A stretch of 64,000 nucleotides of DNA from Loripinus fragilis. Taxonomy: Eukaryota > Mollusca > Bivalvia > Lucinida > Lucinidae. Shown here piece after piece: positions 35,406 through 48,138 of the stretch. Where the stretch lies: NCBI GenBank assembly GCA_964019695.1, contig OZ026521.1, forward strand, positions 35,472,774-35,536,773, in the 5' to 3' direction. The position numbers were made by a program, and so were the translations under genes. A model generated the notes under the pieces. That model saw nothing but the letters and a program-made list of their open reading frames with translations. It was not told the origin of the DNA and made no database searches. Within the stretch, counting starts at the first letter, position 1. Each line of letters begins with the position of its first letter.

Positions 35406-36290
35406 AGTTTATCTGCAGCTCTGGTAGCCCTTTTGTTCAGCAGAGTTAACAAGTTGTGTAATTTTGGTAGAGGGTACTATGAGGAACAAAATCTGTGAAA
35501 TTATTTTGAATTTGGGTCAATGTTTCAGGAGGAGATGTTATTGTAAGGTATTTCTTATCTTTAGCTCTGGTAGCCCTTTTGTTCAGCAGAGCATAACCAT
35601 TTGTGCAAGTTTGGTAGAGGGTATTATAAAGAACAATTCTTTAAAATTATTTTGAATTCAGGTCATTAGTTCAGGAGGAGATGTCGTTTAAAAGATTTCT
35701 TTACTGGAGCTCTGGCAGCCCCCCCCCCCCCCCTGTTCAGTGGGGCAGAACCATTGATGTAGTTTTAAAAGAGGGCATCATGTGAACATTCATGTGAAGT
35801 TTTATGAAATTTGGACATAGTGGTTCAGAAGGAGATGTAGTTTAATTTTTATCTGAAATTGTTTTGAAATTGGACCAGTGGTTCAGGGGGAATGCCGTTT
35901 AAAGGTTTTTTTCTTATCTGTAGCTCTGACAGCCGTTTTGTTCAGCGGGGTGCAACAATTTATGCAATTTGTAAGAGGGAATTATGAGGAACAATTCTGT
36001 AAAATTATTTTGAATCTGGGTCCATGGTTCAGGAGGAGATGTCGTTCAAAAGGTATTTCTTATCTGAAGCTGTTGCCGCCCTCCTGTTTGTTAGATAAAG
36101 CGGAACCATTTATGCACTTTTGAAGGAGGGCATCATGGGACACATTCATTTGAAGTTATATATATTTTGGATTAGTGGTTCCGAAGGAAATGTCGTTTTT
36201 AAAAAAAGCTTATGGACGGATGGATAGACGACCGACAAAGATCGATCACAATATGTCACCTTGAGCCGAAGGCTCATGTAAGCTCAAAAG
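35406..36290. repeat. Tandem array of 150-bp units, right part with element end
   Basis: Continues the units of 32785-33670 (tctgcagctctggtagccc and later copies). The last 70 nt (gacggatggatagacg to gccgaaggctcatgtaagctc) are the inverse of the TAGCTCACC-type left end, so the array is probably the inside of a further element of the same group. Confidence 0.65.
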
Positions 36291-36299
36291 TAGGACGAA

Positions 36300-37490
36300 T
36301 CTTCACCATAGAGTCTCCTCTTGTAGAAACCAAATAATGTTTTGCTAGTATTGAGGCACAATGTCATATCCAATGCATCGTCACAGGGAACCAATCAAGT
36401 CAACTTAACTTGCTGTGATTAAATAAAGACAAGAGATCTTAACTCACGAACAGTTGCTGAGAATCCATAGTTGAGACCTAGACAATCATCAAACAAAAAC
36501 CAACTGATCCATACTCAATATAATATAACCTGTCACTGTTATTTTTGTTTTTATCCCAATATTTACAGATCTAACTTAAATATACATGTTATAGATAAGT
36601 TAGAATCATTTTTGAAAACAGTTTCCGCTAGCGCAGTTTAATATTTCGTTTTTAGATGGATCAAGTTCATGTTCTTCGACAAAACTTCCATTTTCGGCAC
36701 TTATAAAATCACCAAGACTCTTAAGATATATGAGACCAACTACATGTAGGCCTTATTGCAAGAAAACCTGTTTTCGCGTTTCTGGCAAAGTGACACTCAA
36801 ACCAGTCTGCAAAGCTGAAGAAACTAGCAAGTTTAGATATGCTACTTTCAAATAAGTGAAAAACAAAGGTGCTGACTAGACTCAACCTATGCTCAGCCTG
36901 GTATGCGCCTTTGTTGTTCACAAACCCACGAAGACAGGTATTTTGGCGTCAAGGCCCATTCACGAAACTACACAGTGTAATAATTTTATCTGCATTGAGC
37001 CTAGCTAACATTTTTATTATTACAGGTGTCTCATACCCATAATTTCAGCAAATGAAGTAATTTTACCATCGCTGTTTCATGTGAATAATGAACAATTATG
37101 AAAGTTAAAAGTTTGTATACATCTTCAACAATGAGCGACATGGTACAAGATTATAAGCTACGAAAACCCCTGTCTATGAAATTGTTAATCAAAACAAATA
37201 ATACCTGTTGAGAAAATACGTAGACCGGAAAAACCTTTAAGATTTTTTCTCCTTAATGTTATGATCAGAATTTAAAACGGAATTTTCAGCTCGTACCCTT
37301 CAAGCATAGCGAAAGTGCGTTTGATTCATCAAAAAGTGGTAGCTACTGGGTGTAGCTTATTGAAGTGTAGGCAAACTCTGAGACCAGACATAACCTTCTG
37401 CTAAAGATACAGAATGCCAAAGAAATGAAATTATCTGCCAATTATCATAATTAGACTGTCAAACTAAAGGTCACCTTTGTTCTATTCTTT
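36300..37490. other. Intron stretch without recognised features
   Basis: Only a decayed ctcaacctatgctcagcc fragment at about 36880 recalls family A. The rest is unassigned. Confidence 0.4.
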
Positions 37491-37726
37491 ATTTAAACAT
37501 GAGATTTCCAACAATGTGGTATATGTCGGCAGCAAAGGCTCAGACCAGCCTGCACATACGCGCAGTCTGATCAGAGCCATTGCTCGTCACTTGAATATTC
37601 TATAATACCTTGGCCACTGATTGGACACCATTTGGAGATTAAAGTCTTAAAATGAGACTGCACAGGCTCTTCTGAGTCTTCATTAGTCGAAATACCACAT
37701 TGTTGGAAACCACATGTTGCGGCCAA
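37491..37726 (-). mobile_element. Family-A foldback MITE, copy 4
   Basis: Ends aacatgagatttccaacaat and attgttggaaaccacatgttg. Orientation is inverted relative to 26286. Confidence 0.75.
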
Positions 37727-37809
37727 TATTAAGTTAAACTGAGCTATTGTGAGTGTTATTCATCAGCATTCACCATCCATTGTTCATCCTTAGCCATGAT
37801 TAAATTTTT

Positions 37810-39350
37810 CCTTTATACATATTCTCCTCCTGAACTACTGGTCCAAATTTAAACTTATTTCACAGGATTATTTCACCATAATGACCTCTACCAAAATAAC
37901 ATCTGGATGGGTTCACTCTGCTGAAAAGATGGCCACCAAAGCTAATAAAATAAAACAACTTAAAAATCGTAACATAATTATTTTTACAGGAATGCTCCTT
38001 ATACGATAGATGTTTCATGTTTATTTGAGCAAATATGAAAATACCATTACTCATTCATTCCTCATTATATTGGGTAATAATTGATTTTCATAGGTTTGTC
38101 TAATTTAAGAATACGCAGTTATCAAAAAAATAGTTCTCAATTTTATTTGCTGAATTGAAACATTCTCTGAAGATGAGATGTAAAAGTTTAAGCGTTTAAA
38201 AATGCTGTCTGGAACGAAATGTTCTAAATCTTTCATAAACTATTTCTCTTAAAGAGATAAAGTTTTTCTCTTGAAACCTTTTGAATAATATACATAGATC
38301 ATTAAAGTGTGTTCTGTTAGAAAAGTTGGATATTTACTTTTTGGAAGCAACTTGAACATCAAAATTTTGGGTTTACAGTTTCCATAGCAACACTAAATTG
38401 TATGCAAAATATTCTAATGCAATATATGGTGATCAGTTTTAATGGCGAAATATACTTCAAATATATAACTTAGAACTTGAGTTGGCTGTGAGTTTTGAGA
38501 ATTTGTTTTACAAACTTATTCCAGGACACATTTTATACACGCGATACCCATCTGGGCAATTGTACGGAAGAACGTATTATGCCCAGCTGCCAAGCAAAAA
38601 CAGCCACACATAGGCTGTTTAACATTTCAATAATATACTATATGTTCCTCTAAACTTAGAAGAAAATCTCACATTAAATACGTATTTTTTTAAAAGATAC
38701 ATCCATTTCAGCTCTTATAATCATTAAAGGGGTATGTATTTAGGGCCGCGGTGTTATGGCTATGCTTTAAATTGCCATTTGGTTTATTTGGCTATACCAG
38801 GGACACGTCCATTATCTATATGAAAAAGCAAAATTTGTTTGTTATATTTAAATGCAACAACAAAAAGTGAAATTCAAATCTGTTCAAATAAGCATGAATC
38901 AGGTCTCGTAATGTCCTTTGCCACAATTGCACAAACTGTTCTACTCAGCTGTACAAAATGATCGCCAGAGTTAGAAATAGCTGTAACCAACACCATTTCC
39001 TGAACCACTGGGCCAAATTCAAAATGATTTAAACGAAACCTTTCTCATTATGTCATCTTCCAAAATGTCACAAACGGTTTCACTCCAATGAGAAAACTGG
39101 CAAAGAGCTATCCAAAAACTTTGAATGATATCTGAGCAACAAAGTCCTTTAAAATGATTTTGCAGAAATGTTTAACATAATGGGTTCGTTTGTGGTGTCT
39201 AACTGTGAGTTTGCCACTTTCCCAGTGGTATTCTGGGTCAGGTGTGGTACTTGATTGTATCGATTCCTGATCTTTGCACCCTTACTTACTTTCTACCAAA
39301 ATTGCACAAACTTTGTCGCTCCACTGACCAAAATTGCAACAAGAGCTAAA
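37810..39350 (-). repeat. Inverted fragments of the 150-bp array and an R1 copy
   Basis: 37815-37945 and 38900-39110 read in reverse as array units (ctgaaccactgggccaaatt; accaaaataacatctgg). 39185-39290 is an R1 fragment (ctttcccagtggtattctggg). The remaining sequence is AT-rich and unassigned. Confidence 0.5.
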
Positions 39351-39974
39351 AATAGATTTCGAATGCACTTGCAAATGCAACGCGATGCCTGATTGGATAA
39401 CGTCATAAATATGCGACAGTATATCCTGTGAAATATCATCGCAAATCCGACGTCATTACGTAACGTCGTTTTTCATTGGTTTAAAAGTGAATATATGTAG
39501 CTGGCAAGCGGTTTTAGGCAGCTGGCATCCTCTGACTGTAGGCGTAGCAAAGTACATTTTCACTGTCTTTTTTGAAGGGAAAATGTTAAAAGGGCATTAG
39601 AATGCGTCGCCGTAAAACTATATTTCCGACCATATATCTGACTATATACCTCCCCAAATGAAAATTTTGAATACAGTTATCCCCTAAATAATTTTAAATG
39701 GCACTAATTGACCAAATGGCCCCAGTTCAATATAATTCCACAAAAAAGTTTCTCATTTCTGATTACCATTAACTGTCATGACCAGACTCAATAAAAGCAA
39801 GTCTGATATTTTCCAATTGTGTAGCTCAATTATTTAAAATGTTCTGCATGGTTTGATTATTTGGATAACTTACTGTTTTAGCCCAAACTACCAGCATTAT
39901 TCAATGGGGAAAACATAGACTAATAGATCTCAAGTGTCTGCAGTTTCACTTTATTTTTTTTTCTTTATTAACAG

Positions 39975-40140
39975 GAGGGTAGATTGATGAAACAATTGTT
40001 ACGAGCCAACACCCGTCGTACTGTTCAGGAATCCAACACACCAGGTTCTCAACAGTGGCACTTCAACTCTTTTATTCAACCAGTGTATTCCATTGAACCA
40101 GAAAATACAGTTATGAAACAGCTGCAAACGGAAGAAGGGT
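39975..40140 (+). CDS. Internal exon of MYND gene (phase 0 to phase 1)
   Basis: A 166-nt exon with a strong polypyrimidine acceptor (tttttctttattaacag) and a consensus donor (GGGT|gtaagt). It encodes EGRLMKQLLRANTRR and then a serine/proline/glutamine-rich stretch with QQWHFNSFIQPVYSI, ending LQTEEG plus the first base of a split codon. That base (T) joins GG at 48139 to make TGG (W), which restores the frame of the terminal exon. The agreement of an odd phase across an 8-kb intron is good evidence that the two exons belong together. The basic start (RRANTRR-like) could be a nuclear or RNA-contacting segment, but that is only a guess. Confidence 0.8.
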
Positions 40141-41420
40141 GTAAGTTACAATTGTTAAATCATTTTCTAGTGGTTTTATTTATCCAAAAGCTTAATACTG
40201 TTAAGATTAATGTATGAGTGTTAATTCATTTGAATGTAAATGAAGTGAATGTCCAATCCAGAAATGAAATGCTGGTTAGTATTAAAAAGAAATGCCAATT
40301 TTCAAAATGTCGAATGTAGACACAGAGGTCTAGAGGTTGCATTTAGAAATGGCAGGTGTTTTCAAATGTCCCTATCATTTATATAGATCCAATAGGTAAT
40401 CATGGACTTTAGACAATATGCCCACTTATTTATCACTTGTGCTGCTTTGTCAGTCAAAACAGTCATCACACATACGGCTGTATGTGTCCATCTTGTGTAA
40501 AACATTACATGCCAAACTTCTAGCAAGCCAATAACATAGAGTTAAGCACAATTTTTGCCTCATTTTCATGTGTTTGGCGTCCACTGACACCCCTTCACCA
40601 TACAAAAAATGATTCAGCAAATATGCACAAAGCATGTGGTCTGAAAGTAACTCAGCAAACGTATATAGTCTTTGGCCGTTCATTCTCCTATTTTTCAATA
40701 CCCGTCTCAAAAAGAATATTCTAATTCAAAATGGAAGAAAGAACAAAGTTTGAATCCCTTTTTGCGACCTCCTATACTGAATCGGATGTCACTCAATTGT
40801 TTTTTGTTTTTTATTCGGCGGGTAAGAATTCGATTGTTTGGTAGGCGTGATTAAGTTCTGTAAATTTATTTAAAAATAAACTCCTGAGAAATTTCCAAAT
40901 ACACTGAGATGCAACATGCCAACATGCTAAAGATGAACACCCACCATGAAAAAATAAAAGATGAATTCCAATACAAAATGTAAGACATATTTTATTTTAG
41001 AATTGAAAGTTATTTTCTGCGTTTCACTGAGGTATGAAATGTCAGCTAATTTATATCTAATTTGCATGAAAACCAAATATTTAGATCATCACTACGACCT
41101 TAAAATAAGGTCAACAATGCTTAAATTCTTTTTTTGCTGCTCGTAAAGCAAATTCCTATATCTTTTCTCATGGATCATATGTAGCGCAACAATTGCTTAT
41201 GGTGTGTAAATGACACCAAGGATTACAGCTCACAAATATGACCTGAGAGGTAAATTTCAAGGTCCAATATGCTAAAAGTCAGTTTTACAGACCTATCTTG
41301 CTATTTGAAGATTGGGTATTGTGCAAATATCAATTTGAATGCGGATATTTGCAATGGGTTCCGAATCGATTATCCCCATTCTAGTTTGCATTTAAATAAT
41401 TATACCAATGCAATTTTTGT
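40141..41420. other. Intron stretch without recognised features
   Basis: No repeat recognised. An 86-codon minus-strand open stretch at 40450-40710 has no splice or homology support. Confidence 0.4.
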
Positions 41421-41424
41421 AATC

Positions 41425-41735
41425 TATATATAGAGGATTTTACATAAGTGCTCATGTTTTAATGAATTTATTAAACGATTTGAGGAAATCATTTTTTTGC
41501 AACAAGTTTTATAAATTCAATAATACAGGAGCACGAATGTTAGATTCTATCATATGACATTAAAATTATTTTAGAATCATATTTTTGCTGTGAAATACAT
41601 CAGGATTTGCCATATGTTTGGCGTTAAAAGCTTTATTTCATAACTTTCCCAAAAATCTGTGATCCTCAAGTGGTTTATTGATTTAAATGCATGTCGTTAT
41701 GTCACTCCCAGACGCGACGTCATAATGATAAAACA
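41425..41735 (-). mobile_element. Family-G foldback MITE
   Basis: tagaggattttacataagtgctcatg at one end and cactcccagacgcgacgtca at the other, in reverse orientation to the copy at 4232. The inner arms gaatttattaaacg / gttttataaattc are still visible. Confidence 0.65.
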
Positions 41736-41930
41736 AATTATTATATAACCTATAAATAGACATCTTCTGATTGGCCCAAATGCCTTTCCACTCGAGTCAA
41801 TATGACTCTGAAAAAAATCAGTTAGTCAACATTTAAGAGAAAAAATTCAAGACTGTCCAAGGCATAGTCCACGGCCAAGATTTTGTTATTGTTGTTGTGG
41901 TTGTTGCTTTTTTGTTTAGAGAAATTATAT

Positions 41931-42085
41931 ATTAAAACAATTGTTGACTATTGAGGCATTGAACATGATGTGATTTTGACCTGAGAATACCATTATTGAC
42001 CTCGGCTCCGCCTCAGTCAATATTCGTACTCTCAGGTCGACATTATAACATGTCCAATGCCCCAATAGGCGAAAATTGTATAGTA
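41931..42085. repeat. Foldback repeat with CGGCTCCGCC loop
   Basis: Left arm aattgttgactattgaggcatt ... gacctgagaatac; right arm gtactctcaggtc ... aatgccccaatag ... caatt. The loop region is gacctcggctccgcctcag. Confidence 0.75.
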
Positions 42086-42245
42086 TAAGTGACAGGAGAT
42101 GTATAATATTTAAATGTCAAGACGTTCTATGGGATTTGATGAACACATTTCCTCGTGGTCTGCACTGTTTACTAAGATAGTAACAATCTTTAGGAACTTG
42201 GTTACATTTAAGTCTAGGAATTATGACCTTGACCCATATATACAC

Positions 42246-45200
42246 CAGGGTTCCCACGAGCACTGGAAAACCTGGAAAATCACAAAAAAAAGTTCCATGC
42301 ATGGAAAAATCATGGAATTTGAAAAAAACTGAAAAATCATGGAAAAATCACGGAATTTTGTGAAATAATTTGTGTGTTTGACTGCTTGTTTTCTGGCTAC
42401 TGGTGATTTAAGTTATTATTATTGTTTCAAAATGCATGTTTGGTCCACAACATGGCCTGCACTTGTTGTGCCTGATATTTTATAGTCAGATAAATGTAGC
42501 CTTAAAAATGTATGCAATTTAGGCATGTCAGAAGTATTCTTTTATTCGTATATAAGGTCTAACCAAATGATATTCTTACGTTTTTGAATGGAATGTAAAA
42601 GCCACATTGAATCTTTTGACCTATCAGATTCTTAGTTTGCAGGGTGAATCATATAAAACAGGCATTCAAGCGGACCCTACAATTCATACTTTTTTGTTCT
42701 CCTACTTTTCCCTACATTTTCATGAAAATGCCTTACTGCTTTCCTCTTTAATTGCACGCTGGTGGGTCGGACTTCAGACTCTATTACGGTTCCGACTTAA
42801 AGACATCTATTGATGAGATGGCAGGGGCCCGATGCTTTGGCTGTTGTCAGGCCCACCAGGGTTTACCTGTTGGATTTCTTTTGCTCTGGTATTCAGCTTT
42901 ATGTACTGTTGAGTCCTTATCTTTGCTTTATCTCCTTTTTATATCTTGATTAATATGTTCTGGATAAGTTAGGGGTCTTTCATGCAAACCAAAAATCTAT
43001 GTGTCTTGATCCACATCTGAACTAAGGGTGAGGTTGGCGCTGTGAAACCGGTTTAAGCCCTCCAGTAAAATATTTTTACTGACCGTTCCAAGGTGGTTCT
43101 TCTTTTGTGGATCATTTGTGTTATTTATGTCTTGTGATTGTCATGCTTTTGCGTCTGTTCATTGCTGCCTTGTGCTCACCTGCTGGGAAAGGGCTGACCT
43201 CTTGGCTCTTGTTTGTGATGTTTATTGTGGTTGTGTTACTTTCCCATGTGGTATCCTGGGTCAGGTGTGGTACTTGATTGTATCAATTCCTGATCTTTGC
43301 CATCTTTCTTACTTTTACTATCCTAACTTTCTCACTTAAAGTGTCATTTATGCAATAAAATCATCAAAAAAAAATTCCCCGCTCGCTTCGCTCGCTCAGA
43401 TTTCTCAATAATTAGAGTTGTTTTTTGGTAAATGACCACTCAATTTTTCACTTTGAAGTTTTCAACTGCAAAAGTCACTCTGTTTTTATACCCCGCCACT
43501 AAAGTGTGGCGAGGTATTATGTTATACCCTTCGGAGTCTGTCCGTCTGTCCGTCCGTCCGTCCGTCCGTCCGTGCTCACAATTTCTGATCGATAACTTGA
43601 GTATTTATTCACTGATTTTTTTCAAATTTTGCATACATATTGTTATTGGCGATGAGTGGTATGGGATTGTTAATGGGCAAAATCCGTCCATTTTTAACGG
43701 AGTTACTGCCCTTTTTCGTATTGGAAAAATGGTTTCTGGCCTGTTATTCCTTTACTGTTCATGATATCTGAATGAAACTTCACAGATATGTTGCACATCA
43801 AAGGTTACATATTGTGACTAAGGACCGTCACTCTGACCTTCCCAGTTTGTGAGTTATCCGCCCTTGATAGGTCTGAAAAAAGGTTTTGACCTATTGATCC
43901 TTTACTATGTGGAATATCTGAATATAACTTCACAGATATGTTTCACATCAAAGGTAACATATTGTGACTAAGAACCGACACTCTTACCTTTCACGTTTGT
44001 GAGTTATCCGCCCTTGATTGAATTAAAAAATGTTTTTTACCCGTAGTTCCTTTACTATATGGAATATCTGAATGAAACTTCACAGGTATGTTTCACATCA
44101 AAGGTTACATACTGTGACAAAGAACCATCACTCTTACCTTTCCAGTTCATGAGTTATCTGCCCTTGATTGATCTGAAAAATGGTTTTTGACCTGTAGTTC
44201 ATTTACTATATGGAATATCTGAATGAAACTTCACAGATATGTTGATCATCAAAGGTTACATATTGTGACTAAGGATCTTCACTCTTACCTTTCCAGTTCA
44301 TGAGTTATCTACCCTTGATTGATCTGAAAAATGTTTTTTGACCTGTAGTTCATTTACTATATGGAATATCTGAATGAAACTTCACAGATATGTTGAACAT
44401 CAAAGGTTACATATTTTTAGTAAGGACAGTCACCCTTACCTTTCCAGTTCATGAGTTATCCGCCCTTGATTGATCTGAAAAATGGTTTTTGACCTGTAGT
44501 TCATTTACTATATGGAGTATCTGAATGAAACTTCACAGATATGTTGACCATCAAAGGTTACATATTGTGACTAAGGACGTCATATCACTGTCTATCTCAG
44601 TTCTGTTGCTATTTAGGCATTATATATCTCACAAAATAACTTTTGTAGACTGGCATCAGTCCACTAAATAAATATAACTTCATTTATAATTATATTTTTC
44701 TATGAAAAAAAATCATCTTCTAAAAATTCTATCCTCTCTGATAGTCAAATTTAGTGATGTCCAAGCCGATAACTTCTACTTCCAAGTGAAGTTTAAAAAT
44801 TGCTATCTTAGAGAGATAATCAGTTTTACTAAAAAAATTGACATTAGAGACTGGGGCCAGTCTATAACTTTTGGTGCCCCCAGCAGTGGCGGGGTATTAT
44901 GCAGTGCTTGCGGTGCTTTTATTGGATAATTTTATTGTCACCACTTTTATCCTTCCTATTTTGATATATTATCATTAATTTAATGACTCATTGTTATGAA
45001 TTATTGGTTTGGAAAAAAAACTACTTTTCCTACCTTTTACATTGGATAATCCCTCCTTTTTCAAAAAATTTATCCTTACTTTTTCCCTATTTTTTGTTGG
45101 AAGGGCACTTGAAATCCTGAATAAAAGTTAATCAAAATACATCATCATAAAATTTTTGGAGCCATTTCAATTCAATCATCCAGGTAGTTTGGTGTTTCTG

Positions 45201-45478
45201 ATTTTAAAATTGGCCATATAAGTGAACTTTTCGTCTAGTTATTTGGGAAAAGATATAGAATGATGAATTATTGAAAGAAATATTGAAAAGATATAAGAAA
45301 GACATGTTCTAATAACAGTTAGTACTAATTATGCTCAATGTGGTAAAGATACTGAGGATGCTGCCAAGAGGGGAGGTTGGATGCCGCGCTTTAAATGATC
45401 ATGGAAATTTAATTATTGATCATGGAAAATCATGGAAAAATCATGGAATTTTGTTTTTGAATTTCTGTGGGAACCCTG
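42246..45478. mobile_element. 3.2-kb hAT-like element, non-autonomous
   Basis: The terminal repeat is CAGGGTTCCCAC at both ends, and subterminal copies of tcatggaaaa lie inside each end. The flanks are ATATACAC (42238-42245) and ATACACAC (45479-45486), an 8-bp target duplication with one mismatch. CAG...CTG ends, 8-bp duplication and short subterminal repeats are the usual hAT hallmarks. No transposase frame remains. It has been entered by the element at 43487-44899 and holds an R1 copy (43075-43320). Confidence 0.75.
43487..44899 (+). mobile_element. TATACCCC-ended element with 151-bp tandem, nested
   Basis: The left end is tataccccgccact and the right end agtggcggggtatta: a 13-14-bp inverted repeat. 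A (GTCC)n tract (43538-43573) follows the left end. The interior has five to six units of about 151 bp (43750-44580), each with ggaatatctgaatgaaacttc, cacatcaaaggttacat and gagttatccgccctt. There is no coding capacity. Confidence 0.78.
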
Positions 45479-45486
45479 ATACACAC

Positions 45487-47020
45487 AATGAATCCTCCAA
45501 GGTTCTTCTGGTCAAACCAGAAGGAAGAATCGTTTTGTGTGCAAAAGGTTAAGTTATGAAAGCTTGCCTGTAGATAATAACATAAAACAAGTTTCACCAA
45601 AATGGTGTTGTGGGATTTGAACAAGCTACACATGCTGCATCTCACAGAATTGACAATAAAATTTGTAAATTAGAAGGGTGTAAAGTGATTAAAAGTTGTT
45701 GCCAGCATGCGCTCCTTCACAATCTAGTACTCAACCAAAACTTCTCCCGGTGAGTATGATAAGGAAATACCATAATCTCACACATCAGACCAACCCACGG
45801 TACTGCGAGGAAGAGCCACACAACTATACACTTGGATATAGGTTACACATAACTTTTTGTTCTAAGGAAATGTTTTAAATATTCCAATTTTCCATAGCTT
45901 GGCGATACTGATTTTTTATGGCTTATATACTTCAAAGCATCATCTAGTTACAGCTGAATTATTGAAGTCCTTCAGATTAAGTTTTTTTTAGTATCTAAGA
46001 TGGCCACTGTCTGCCACATGTACTGCTCAATCTTCTTCATTTTAACACAGGAGTAACCTTGGGTTATGCAAATTCTTAATACATGAAAACAAATTGAAGA
46101 AACATTTTTAAAATGTAGGAAAGTGCTAGTCTAAAATTAGCCCTTGCATTAGCCACGGTAATGTTTAACTTTTTCCAAGTGTATATAACAAGACATAAGG
46201 AAGTTAATTTATGTAAAAAGAACAGCCCTCTCTCTCTCCAACGTCAAGATGATTGCAAAACTAGAATGCATAACAAAACGACGTTCAAACACAGAATTAC
46301 AGAAAAATGGGAGGAACACTAAGCAACGAATCAACAGCAACAGAACCAACCCTTTAGAACGGACAGCAGCCTATTAAAGCCACCGCAAATTAATCTACTG
46401 CAATCTTGTTAATTGGTCGAAGCACTGAAATTGTCAATTTTTATACATATTATTATTACAAGATGATGCCTTACCTTCTAAGTCGTTTGAGGTGAACCCA
46501 TTCGCAGACTGTTAGATACTAGCAGTTAATGTAATGGGATGCTTTTTTGTAATAAAATTGCAGCAGACTATGTTTTCTATAACCTTGCTAATTGCGCGTA
46601 TGCTAACCATCCTTTACCACACATCATGCAGCTATTTAGTAGGGTTAGAGACATACAATTTGAAATGGGCCGTGTAGCGCAGTCGGTAACGTGTTTGATT
46701 ACAGATGTGCATCTGACTGCAGATCCAGGTATATGCTGTAGTTGTTAGGAAATCAAACAAGGCAAAATATTTAATGTTAATCATCCAAAGATAGCCTAAA
46801 TGAAATATCAAGCACTATTAATTATGAAAACTAAAACCATCATGCAAAATTTGTCATCAGTTACAGATGTGTATAGCAAAAATGCTAGATATTTTATGTG
46901 AATCATGTTGAAATAACACGTGTAATATCAACTTAGTTTTCTATTTCTAGATTCTTCATTTCTTCCAAATAAATATTAAAGATCAGTACACTGTTAACCA
47001 TTGTCAGCTTTTTCCTAACC
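45487..47020. other. Intron stretch with one SINE-like head
   Basis: Mostly unassigned AT-rich sequence. At 46664-46760 a degenerate tRNA-like head (gtgtagcgcagtcggtaac) marks a SINE relic. Confidence 0.45.
46664..46760 (+). mobile_element. SINE relic with tRNA-like A box
   Basis: gggccgtgtagcgcagtcgg resembles a tRNA 5' half with an A box. The B box (gcagatccagg) is poor, so it is not a tRNA gene. Confidence 0.4.
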
Positions 47021-47025
47021 CATAG

Positions 47026-47243
47026 AGCGCCACCTATAATTCGCAGAAGAGGACAATTTCAAAGCGTGCCAATTTTTTCAAAAAATAACGAATAAGGCAT
47101 GATATTTCATGAGAATTGTCTGCTAGCAGACGATTCTAGCAGACGATTCTAATGAAATATTATTCCTTATTTTTTGTGAAAATTAGAAAAAAATATTGCA
47201 AAATTTGTCGTCTGCTGCAGTCGTAATTGGCGCTTTAAGGATT
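47026..47243. mobile_element. Foldback MITE with TCTGCTAGCAGA centre
   Basis: ccaattttttcaaaaaataacg ... aaggcatgatatttcat on the left and the inverse (atgaaatattattccttattttttgtg ... attggcgctttaagg) on the right. The centre is duplicated (ctagcagacgattc twice). A relative lies at 54500-54612. Confidence 0.65.
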
Positions 47244-47580
47244 AATACAATGGCTTATTTAACCCTTTGAAGGTTGTAAAAGCTAAACGGGAAGTTTTGC
47301 AAACAGCAAAGACCCAGATTAAATGCCCCATTGTGCAACTTTTTTATCGGGATGAGCACTGTTTCCTAAGACAAAATCGATCTTCAGAGAAGGAAATATA
47401 ATTTTGTCTTGGAAACTATAACCTGTAGCTCATCAATATAAGCATTTGACCATCCTTGCTTAATAAAACTTTCTGAAAAACTCTGTTGGTCTTTAAAGAG
47501 TAAAATTTAAGTAAACACAGTCAGATTCTGATACTTCTTTAAATTCAGAAGTATATATTTGCAACACAATGACAAAATCT

Positions 47581-47752
47581 GTGGGCGGATCCAGAGGGGG
47601 ACAAGGGAACTGAACCCATCCCCAGAAGATCACTGAAGTTAATAAATATTTCCTTAGGAATACTTGCAAAGCAATTGGACCCTCTAAGAACTACGTTAAT
47701 GGCTGAAAAGGCTTTCAATACCTCCTGACAGAGTTTTCTGAATCCGCTCAAG
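47581..47752. mobile_element. Third, shorter relative of the GCGGATC-ended element
   Basis: Starts gggcggatccagaggggg and ends tttctgaatccgctc. Its interior is diverged and shortened relative to the copies at 14.0 and 22.6 kb. Confidence 0.5.
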
Positions 47753-47879
47753 GAATCAGACCGTTATAGTGTTATGTTTGTGATAATTGCTTCTATTAAG
47801 ACTAATGCAAACTTTAGGAAAAGCACAGTGCTAGCCATGCTTGAAATGCACCAAATATGAAAATTGCACCAGGACTTTT

Positions 47880-48042
47880 GTTAAGAGTGCGTAACGAAAA
47901 TTTCATTTTCTTATTTCTCAACCAAAACATATGTTATGGGTACTAAAAGAACCGTCTCAATGAGACTTTTCTTTTGAGCACCCAAAACATATGTTAAAAT
48001 TGATGGGTAAGAAAATATTTACAATTTTACGATGAGATATTT
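47880..48042. repeat. Repeat shared with the LINE 3' UTR region
   Basis: Matches 14765-14925: tttctcaaccaaaacatatg, gaaccgtctcaatgagac and tgatgggtaagaaaatattt. The gaaccgtctcaatgagac part is itself a small palindrome. Partial relatives occur at 33140-33220 and 49785-49900. Confidence 0.65.
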
Positions 48043-48138
48043 TGTTTATCTATTGACCCAATTTGCACAGGTTCCATCTTGTGCGAATTTCACCTGATTG
48101 TATCCATGTTAAGGTTGTTTTCTACCATTCTCTTTTAG

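Noticed and set aside
40450..40710. 86-codon minus-strand open stretch
   Set aside because: No motif, no splice context and no repeat of known coding families. Length is within chance expectation for 64 kb.
46440..46510. Minus-strand exon ending at a GTAAGG-like donor (CEWVHLKRLRR)
   Set aside because: Only eleven codons, with a weak acceptor and no partner exon.
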